Below are positions 14,356 through 19,742 of a DNA stretch of 19,742 bases, piece by piece. A program made the position numbers and the translations under genes. Each line of letters opens with the position of its first letter. Position 1 is the stretch's first letter. The notes under the pieces were generated by a model. It was not told the origin of the DNA. It was given only the letters and a program-made list of their open reading frames with translations, and did no database searches. The DNA comes from CAZAQS01 sp964486825 (GTDB lineage Bacteria > Chloroflexota > Anaerolineae > Anaerolineales > UBA4823). The stretch covers positions 1-19,742 of the forward strand of contig CAZAQS010000073.1 in NCBI GenBank assembly GCA_964486825.1. Direction: 5' to 3'.

Positions 14356-16908
14356 ATGCCGACTTATCTTGAAATCGCCGTAAACGTCCCACAGGTAATG
14401 GGCGTTTACCATTACCACCTGCCCGCCCAGCTGGAAGGCAAGGTCTGGCCAGGCCATCTGGTGGAAGCCCCCTTTGGCAGGCAGACTGTCCAGGGCGTGG
14501 CCCTTCGCTATATCTCCATCCCGGAAGTCCCAGAGACCCGCCCGGTGCTGGGACTGATCGACCCGATTCCTGCGCTGACCCCTGCTCAAATCCAACTGGC
14601 GGAAGAACTGGCGTACGAAACGCTCTCCCCGCTGGCAGCCTGCATTGACCTGATGTTGCCGCCTGGCTTGAGCCAGGTTGCGGATATGCTGTACTGCCTG
14701 GAAGCAATTGGAGATAGATCCGCTGAGCGTCTGAGCCAGATCCAGACACGCCTGGTGGAATTGCTCGAAACACGCGGCCCATTGCGTGGCCGGCAGATCG
14801 ACCAGTCCATGGGCAAGCTAAACTGGCGAAAAGCAGTGCAAGGGCTGGTCCGGCGAGGTCTGGTAACGGCTCGTACCGTCCTACCGCCGCCGTCGGTTGG
14901 ACCGAAGAACGTGCGCACGGCCCAGCTGGCTTGCAGCCCCGAGGAGATCTCCCGCCGTAAGGACCAATTAGGCAGGGCTGGCTCAGCCGCAGCAGAGCGC
15001 CGCATGAAGATCCTGATGCTGCTGATCCGGGAGGCCGGTCCGGTAGACGTCCCATGGGTATATGCGGAGAGCGGCGGCAACTCGGGTGACCTGCGTTCCC
15101 TGGCCGAACGGGGGTTCGTGATCTTGGGCGAGAGCGAGGTCTGGCGGGATCCGCTGGCGCAGGTAGAATACGCTACCTCCGATCCGCTACCCCTGACTGC
15201 TGACCAGGAGGCCGCCTGGAGGGCAGTTCAGGCCGGCTTACAAGCTGCCTACAAGGGGCAACCGCAGCCGCCTTACTTGCTGCACGGCGTGACCGGATCC
15301 GGCAAGACGGAGGTCTATCTATATGCAGTGGCGGAAGCCCTGCGGGAGGGACGCCGGGCCATCGTGCTGGTGCCGGAGATCGCCCTTACCCCGCAAACCG
15401 TGCGTCGCTTCCTGGCCCGCTTCCCTGGGCAGGTAGGGCTGCTGCATTCCATGCTTTCAGAAGGGGAGCGTTACGATACCTGGCGGCGGGCACGGGCCGG
15501 GTTGCTATCGGTGATGGTTGGACCGCGCAGCGCGCTGTTCACTCCCTTCGAGAAGCTAGGACTGGTCATCGTAGACGAATTCCACGATGACTCGTATTAC
15601 CAGTCTGATTCTCCTGCCCGCTATCATACCAAGACGGCAGCCATAGCCTACGCGCGCTTGTCTGGAGCGGTATGCCTGCTGGGATCCGCAACCCCGGACG
15701 TCACCAGTCGCTTCCAGGCTGAGCGGCAGGGCTGGCGCTTTTTGAGCCTGCCGAGGCGCATCCTGGCTCACCGGGAGGTCATCCGTGTACAAGCCGAGCG
15801 AGCCGGTGGCCATTCCCGATACAAGCCGGCCGGGGAGCAGGCTGAAGGAATCGAGTTGCCGCCCGTGCATATTGTGGATATGCGGGAAGAGCTGAAAGCC
15901 GGCTCGACTTCCATCTTCAGCCGTACGCTTCAGGGAGCCTTGAAAGAGGCTCTGGAGCAACGCCAGCAAGCCATCTTGTTCCTTAACCGGCGAGGCGCAG
16001 CCACCTACGTCTTTTGCAGGGACTGCGGCTACAGCTTAAAATGCCCACATTGCGACCTGCCGCTGACCTACCACCTGGAGTCGCCCGACCAGCCACATTT
16101 CGAGAGCACTCGGGCCGCCCTGCTCTGTCACCGCTGCGCCTACCACCGGCAGGTGCCTAAGAGCTGCCCTCAATGTGGGGGGAAACGCGTGCGGCACTAC
16201 GGGACCGGGACACAGAGGGTGGAGAGCGAGGTCCAGTCCTTGCTGCCTGGAGCGCGGGTGCTGCGCTGGGATGCGGAAACCACCCGGCAAAAGGGCGCCC
16301 ACGAATTGATCCTGAACCATTTTGCCAACCAGCAAGCAGATATCCTGGTAGGCACGCAGATGTTGGCCAAGGGATTGGACCTGCCGCTGGTTACGCTGGT
16401 GGGAGTGGTGCTGGCGGACGTAGGGCTCACTCTACCGGATTACCGGGCCGGCGAGCGCACCTTCCAGGTTCTGACACAGGTAGCAGGCAGGGCCGGAAGG
16501 AGCCCTCTGGGTGGACAGGTGGTGCTCCAGACCTTCCAGCCAGATCATTACGTTATCCAGGCAGCCGCCCGGCACGATTACGCATCCTTTTATAAGAAGG
16601 AGCTAGACTACCGCCGGAAACTTGCCTACCCGCCATTCAGCCGCCTGGTGCGATTGGAGTACCGGGAGGCGGATCCCGGTAAGGCAGAACGGGTCGCCAG
16701 GGAGATGGCTGCCCAACTCAGGGCCTTGATCCAGGCTCAGGAGTACAGCGCCACCGAGATCTCCGGGCCAACGCCGTGCTTTTTCGCCCGCCTGGGAGGC
16801 AGCTATCGCTGGCAGATCCTTCTAAGAGGTACTGATCCGGCCTCTTTGTTAAAAGGGCGCAGTTTTGGGGATTGGCGGATCGAAGTCGATCCGGTCTCCC
16901 TGTTATAA
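14356..16908 (+). CDS. priA: Primosomal protein N' (replication restart helicase PriA)
   Basis: An 850-residue superfamily 2 helicase that reloads the replisome at stalled forks. The N-terminal 3'-DNA-binding domain begins YLEIAVNVPQVMGVYHY. A long winged-helix region follows. Walker A is GVTGSGKTE at about residue 311, and the Walker B box is DEFH at about 407, where most PriA proteins have DEEH; the catalytic Asp-Glu pair is kept. LLGSATPD is motif III. Four zinc-binding Cys pairs occur at about residues 554-607: CRDC, CPHC, CHRC and CPQC. The C-terminal helicase lobe holds GTQMLAKGLDLPLV and QVAGRAGRSPLGG. It is longer than the E. coli protein (732), mainly in the winged-helix region and an insert of about 30 residues before the second helicase lobe. 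Start at ATG 14356. Confidence 0.96.
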   Translation: MPTYLEIAVNVPQVMGVYHYHLPAQLEGKVWPGHLVEAPFGRQTVQGVALRYISIPEVPETRPVLGLIDPIPALTPAQIQLAEELAYETLSPLAACIDLMLPPGLSQVADMLYCLEAIGDRSAERLSQIQTRLVELLETRGPLRGRQIDQSMGKLNWRKAVQGLVRRGLVTARTVLPPPSVGPKNVRTAQLACSPEEISRRKDQLGRAGSAAAERRMKILMLLIREAGPVDVPWVYAESGGNSGDLRSLAERGFVILGESEVWRDPLAQVEYATSDPLPLTADQEAAWRAVQAGLQAAYKGQPQPPYLLHGVTGSGKTEVYLYAVAEALREGRRAIVLVPEIALTPQTVRRFLARFPGQVGLLHSMLSEGERYDTWRRARAGLLSVMVGPRSALFTPFEKLGLVIVDEFHDDSYYQSDSPARYHTKTAAIAYARLSGAVCLLGSATPDVTSRFQAERQGWRFLSLPRRILAHREVIRVQAERAGGHSRYKPAGEQAEGIELPPVHIVDMREELKAGSTSIFSRTLQGALKEALEQRQQAILFLNRRGAATYVFCRDCGYSLKCPHCDLPLTYHLESPDQPHFESTRAALLCHRCAYHRQVPKSCPQCGGKRVRHYGTGTQRVESEVQSLLPGARVLRWDAETTRQKGAHELILNHFANQQADILVGTQMLAKGLDLPLVTLVGVVLADVGLTLPDYRAGERTFQVLTQVAGRAGRSPLGGQVVLQTFQPDHYVIQAAARHDYASFYKKELDYRRKLAYPPFSRLVRLEYREADPGKAERVAREMAAQLRALIQAQEYSATEISGPTPCFFARLGGSYRWQILLRGTDPASLLKGRSFGDWRIEVDPVSLL

Positions 16909-16909
16909 T
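16901..16909 (+). promoter_or_regulatory. Extended -10 promoter element for the phosphoribosyltransferase-like gene
   Basis: TGTTATAAT is an exact extended -10 consensus (TGn then TATAAT), overlapping the priA stop codon. No good -35 is present, which extended -10 promoters tolerate. The predicted leader to ATG 17022 is about 105 bases and contains a 5-bp hairpin at 16970-16983 (TGGAC/GTCCA). No known riboswitch was recognised in it. Confidence 0.45.
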
Positions 16910-17021
16910 GGTGGTTGGCGGAAAATTATTTGAAGATAACCCAGCAACTATGGAATAGCCCGCTAGCTTTGGACAAAGGTCCATTGGGAATATTTGGGTC
17001 AATCTATATAAGGAGGCCGAG

Positions 17022-17519
17022 ATGCAATCTCGTCGCGAGCTGCTCACCTGGAACGATGTGGACAAACTGATCGATCACCTGCTGCCGCAATTCCAAACGG
17101 AATTTACAGCCATGGTGTTGATCACCCGCGGAGGGATCGTACCTGGAGGCTTGCTGGCGGAAGCGCTCGGCCTTACACATATCTTGACTGCTGCAGTGGA
17201 TTTCCCGGCTGAAATGGAGCGTGAGAGGACCGGCTTGTTTGCCTGGCCGCGCTTCTTACAATTCCCTGAAGATGAGCTGCTTAACGACCGCCGCACGCTG
17301 GTCGTTGACGATGTATGGGGCTCGGGCAGGAATATCACCGCTGTGAAGAACCGGGTCACAGCCGCAGGAGGCCTGCCATATACCTGCGTGCTGCACTTCA
17401 ACCCCTACCGCTCCCTGTTTGGGAACGCTCGCCCGGATTACTACGCCGCCATCACGGATGCCCATATCGTCTACCCCTGGGAAAGCGACCGCGGCCCTGA
17501 TCGAGTTTTGTTGGGATAG
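17022..17519 (+). CDS. Phosphoribosyltransferase-like protein (type I PRTase fold)
   Basis: A 165-residue protein starting at ATG 17022 with an excellent AGGAGG eight bases upstream. The PRPP-binding loop is VVDDVWGSGRN (residues 94-104), close to the consensus VVDDVxxTG. The PPi loop region is LITRGGIVPGGLLAEALG. These two features place it near xanthine/hypoxanthine phosphoribosyltransferases. The canonical Thr of 'DTG' is replaced by Ser (GSG). The C-terminal hood with FNPYRS and PDYYAAITDAHIVYPWE resembles xanthine/guanine PRTases, in which an aromatic residue stacks on the base. Role is probably purine salvage, but the base specificity cannot be told. It seems to have its own promoter and converges on a collapsed acetamidase gene. 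Confidence 0.82.
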   Translation: MQSRRELLTWNDVDKLIDHLLPQFQTEFTAMVLITRGGIVPGGLLAEALGLTHILTAAVDFPAEMERERTGLFAWPRFLQFPEDELLNDRRTLVVDDVWGSGRNITAVKNRVTAAGGLPYTCVLHFNPYRSLFGNARPDYYAAITDAHIVYPWESDRGPDRVLLG

Positions 17520-17813
17520 AGGGAGAATGGATAAGTCCAGAATACCCATACCGGATAAAGGCAGCTCGTAGCCGTATTCCTTCAAGACCGACTTCGGAAA
17601 CTCGAAGCGCACGGTCTTTTCTGGGTCGACCACCTGGCAGAACTTCAAGGAACCGACCAGGCTCATCAGCATCCCGGCGTCGTTCAAAGGGATCTTAATG
17701 AAATCGCCATGGTTCTCCATGACAAATTCCTCCCCCTGGCGAACGTGCACAATGGGTTGCAAGTCCGGCGAGAATGCAAAAAAGACACAGTCTCGTTCGA
17801 TCACGGTAGGCAT
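17520..17813 (-). pseudogene. Acetamidase/formamidase remnant with large internal deletion
   Basis: Read on the minus strand from ATG 17813, the first 37 residues (VIERDCVFFAFSPDLQPIVH, then VRQGEEFVMENHGD) match the N-terminal strand region of the FmdA/AmdA family. From about residue 38, IPLNDAGMLMSLVGSLKFCQ, followed by VVDPEKTVRFEFPKSVL, matches the family's extreme C terminus. About 85 codons of family sequence (to about 17559) remain of the usual 300 or so, so the central catalytic part is missing. The frame then has no stop and continues antisense through the phosphoribosyltransferase gene to 17256, so the natural stop is also lost. There is no convincing ribosome binding site. It lies just beyond the nrfHA terminator and is probably untranscribed debris. 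Confidence 0.72.
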
Positions 17814-17835
17814 AGTGCGTTATGATTCCCCAATA

Positions 17836-17870
17836 AAACTTCCCGCAAGTTTGTAACTCGCGGGAAGTTT
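17836..17870 (-). terminator. Rho-independent terminator after nrfHA
   Basis: AAACTTCCCGC (17836-17846) pairs perfectly with GCGGGAAGTTT (17860-17870). After one A-C mismatch, AGTT/AACT continues the stem to a 3-base loop, so the hairpin has about 15 paired positions. On the minus strand the stem is followed by a T-rich run (TTTTATT). It lies 56 bases beyond the nrfA stop, in the right orientation. The plus-strand side lacks a T tract. Confidence 0.8.
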
Positions 17871-17925
17871 GAGGAAACAGGGCGCCTATCCCCTGGTACG
17901 GCAGCCCCACATGAAAGTCGTTGGG

Positions 17926-19227
17926 TCAGGGCAGGGAGGCCTGAATTACACCCGCGCCGCTTGCCAGGACTGCCGTGAGCTGCGCCTGGCGGGCCAGGTC
18001 CGTAGCGGCAGCCAGGATGCGCAGGGTCTCGCTGGGATTGTGGAAGCCCATGCTGTTTTCTGCAGCAATGAAGTCCCAGCGCAATTGCGCTTCACGGTGC
18101 AGCAAGCGGGCTTCTTCGAGCAGGGCCTGGTTGACAGCCGGATCAGCCCCGGCTTGCTTCAAAGCCTCAATGGCTGCCACCAAAGCTTCCTCAGCCCCCA
18201 CCATGGTCTCGAATACCTGGTCCTGGATGATGCCTACCCGCTCGGCGACATAGGTCACGTCCGTATGGCAGGCACCGCAGGCGGTATCCAGGTTCAGCAA
18301 GGGACTCCTGACGTCATGGGTAGAGTACTTGACTGCACCGTCCCGAGTGTAGGGCATATGACAATCGGCGCAGGCCACTCCAGCCTTGTAATGCGTGCTG
18401 TCGGCAGTGTACAGCTCGTACTCGGGATGTTGCATCTTGATCATCGGCGCGCCCGAGTCAGGATGCTCCCAATCCTTGAAGCCTTCCTCCTCATAATATG
18501 CCGAGATTTCTTCGATGCGGGTACCCTTCTCCCAAGGGAAGGTCAAGTAGGAGTCCGGCCCATCGAAATAGTATTCCACGTGACAGTTGGCGCATACTAC
18601 GGTGCGCATCTCCTGGCGGGTGAAGGTGCGCCAGTCCTTGCCTTGCTTCTCCAAGGCTTCCTCCAGGGCCGGGTTGGTAACCACTAGCCGCATGGTATTA
18701 GCTTCATGGCAATTAGCGCAGCCGATGGGGGTGTTGATCTCGTGTCCCAGCTCGCTGAACAGGATCCTGTCATATTCGCGCATGCCCTTCTCCGTCCATA
18801 AACGCGGGTTGTCGGAGCTCTTGCAGGAGTAACAAGTACCAGGGCTCTTTTCGTTGATGCGAGCGATATGCTCCACGTCGTACAGGCTGTTCATATGGCC
18901 GCGGTCCTCGTTGTACTCCTTACTGAAGCCGTACCCGGCGAAGAGGGTCAGCAAGCGCGGGTTATCCTCCAGCTTGTCGAAGGGCAGCGAGCCCCCATAA
19001 GCGGTGCGCTCGCTGTTGGTTTCGGTTTTTAAAAGTGTCGAATATTGGTTGGGAAAATTCACTGCCCACTTTTCGGAATCCGGCTCCCTATCCGCCACCT
19101 CTACCAGTGGGGCTACTCCCCGCGTGGCAGGTGGTTGGTTCTTCATAAAGATCAACACGCCGATCAGAGCGGCGGCAAGAACCACGATGATCCCAGTTGC
19201 AACAATACTATATGTTGATGTCTTCAT
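17926..19227 (-). CDS. nrfA: Cytochrome c nitrite reductase, catalytic pentahaem subunit
   Basis: A 433-residue periplasmic-side enzyme that reduces nitrite to ammonium with six electrons. ATG 19227 forms an ATGA overlap with the nrfH stop and has GGAGGAG upstream. Residues 6-27 form an N-terminal membrane anchor or uncleaved signal. The active-site haem is bound by the special CXXCK motif, CYSCK at 132-136 (lysine ligand). Four normal haem sites follow: CANCH 170, CANCH 212, CADCH 286, CGACH 317. KMQHPEYELY holds the calcium-site and active-site region, and STHDVRSPL supplies the distal histidine ligand. Length is typical (430-480). Electrons come from NrfH, encoded immediately upstream. The pair indicates dissimilatory nitrite reduction to ammonium and/or nitrite detoxification. 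Confidence 0.96.
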   Translation of the reverse strand: MKTSTYSIVATGIIVVLAAALIGVLIFMKNQPPATRGVAPLVEVADREPDSEKWAVNFPNQYSTLLKTETNSERTAYGGSLPFDKLEDNPRLLTLFAGYGFSKEYNEDRGHMNSLYDVEHIARINEKSPGTCYSCKSSDNPRLWTEKGMREYDRILFSELGHEINTPIGCANCHEANTMRLVVTNPALEEALEKQGKDWRTFTRQEMRTVVCANCHVEYYFDGPDSYLTFPWEKGTRIEEISAYYEEEGFKDWEHPDSGAPMIKMQHPEYELYTADSTHYKAGVACADCHMPYTRDGAVKYSTHDVRSPLLNLDTACGACHTDVTYVAERVGIIQDQVFETMVGAEEALVAAIEALKQAGADPAVNQALLEEARLLHREAQLRWDFIAAENSMGFHNPSETLRILAAATDLARQAQLTAVLASGAGVIQASLP

Positions 19228-19703
19228 TTCCGGAACTCCTCCTGGTGTTGGTAGGGTAAGATCGACACTCCACGCTGCCCGTGGGCAACCGATCTGTGAC
19301 ATTCGAAGCAATAACGGTCCATTGGCATGGCCCCATCCATGATCCCGGACACCGTCTCGGCATGGCAGCGCACGCAGTTCTCCTGTACCACATCCCGCGA
19401 CGATTCCTTAGCCCGGATGGCGACTGGGATATTACCGAAGCTGAAAGCGGTCACGTGGTGGTAGCCAGATAATGCTTTTACGTAGTACTTGGGGATCAAG
19501 GCATGCGGGGTATGGCACTCGCTGCAGGTAGTCCAATTCTTATGCCCGGCATGGTACCACCCCTCGTAGGCCCCATCCATCACATGGCAATTATTACAGG
19601 TGGTGGGGTTGTCACCCAGATAGGTGGTAAATTCGGTCGAATACATACCAACGCCAAGCACGGCAACCAGTGCCACGATCCCAACAATAAAGGGCAATTT
19701 CAT
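19224..19703 (-). CDS. nrfH: Cytochrome c nitrite reductase, membrane tetrahaem subunit (NapC/NirT family)
   Basis: A 159-residue quinol dehydrogenase anchored by one N-terminal helix (residues 3-20). It passes electrons from the menaquinol pool to NrfA. Four haem motifs are visible: CNNCH at 36-40 with the family's Met two residues later (CNNCHVM), CSECH at 60-64, CVRCH at 110-114, and CFECH at 132-136. Four haems, the single helix and the C-terminal helix region match NrfH of the NrfHA complex. ATG 19703 is preceded by GAGGAGG. The upstream 39 bases to the window end contain only this ribosome binding site, so the promoter lies outside. The stop overlaps nrfA (ATGA). Confidence 0.95.
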   Translation of the reverse strand: MKLPFIVGIVALVAVLGVGMYSTEFTTYLGDNPTTCNNCHVMDGAYEGWYHAGHKNWTTCSECHTPHALIPKYYVKALSGYHHVTAFSFGNIPVAIRAKESSRDVVQENCVRCHAETVSGIMDGAMPMDRYCFECHRSVAHGQRGVSILPYQHQEEFRK

Positions 19704-19742
19704 ATTTTGGCCTCCTCGGTCAAACTGGCCGGGTTTACTACA

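Noticed and set aside
13955..15055. Minus-strand frame of 366 codons across the Memo-like gene and priA
   Set aside because: Low-complexity Pro/Gly/Ser/Arg composition antisense to two well-recognised genes; typical GC-rich shadow.
17869..18687. Plus-strand frame of 272 codons antisense to nrfA
   Set aside because: nrfA on the other strand has all five haem motifs and correct coupling with nrfH; this frame has no recognisable features.
1..19742. CRISPR arrays, tRNA or rRNA genes, insertion sequences
   Set aside because: Read for regularly spaced repeats, tRNA-like cloverleaf ends and transposase motifs; none seen on either strand.

Overview
The window looks like a chromosomal segment of an anaerobic or facultatively anaerobic bacterium, most likely of the phylum Chloroflexota (Anaerolineae-like). 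This placement is inference from gene repertoire, codon style and moderately high GC; no rRNA is present to confirm it. Genes are tightly packed in short operons, many with ATGA-type overlaps and good Shine-Dalgarno sequences.

Layout. (1) 1-1954, plus: the end of an ABC ATPase followed by two ABC-2 membrane subunits, then an Ogt/MGMT-type DNA repair methyltransferase (1960-2478). (2) 2480-4916, minus: a three-gene operon (tiny glycine-rich membrane protein, ABC ATPase, ABC-2 permease) with a collapsed cytochrome P450 gene at its downstream end. (3) 5175-7424, plus: a nitrilase and a PcaF-type thiolase. (4) 9717-7425, minus: a compact operon of an Rdx/SelW-like selenoprotein candidate, trpS, dtd and a LOG-family gene. 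(5) 13205-9797, minus: two large multi-pass membrane proteins of the glycosyltransferase-C type, visibly more AT-rich than the rest. (6) 13498-17519, plus: a Memo-like protein (AmmeMemoRadiSam B), priA, and a phosphoribosyltransferase-like gene. (7) 17520-17813, minus: a collapsed acetamidase/formamidase gene. (8) 19703-17926, minus: nrfHA, the cytochrome c nitrite reductase pair for dissimilatory nitrite reduction to ammonium, with a clear terminator behind it.

The most notable item is at 9466-9717. An 83-residue Rdx (SelT/SelW/SelH) family gene is open from its ATG to the trpS start except for one TGA, and that TGA sits exactly at the second redox position of the CxxC/CxxU motif. It has a promoter-like sequence and a good ribosome binding site. 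Fourteen bases after the TGA there is a perfect 7-bp hairpin with the loop GGUCU, closely resembling the core loop of the E. coli fdhF SECIS. The simplest reading is a bacterial selenoprotein that standard ORF calling misses.

A second theme is gene collapse by internal deletion. Both the P450 (2480-2951) and the acetamidase (17520-17813) keep recognisable N-terminal and C-terminal family blocks directly joined, with the middle missing.
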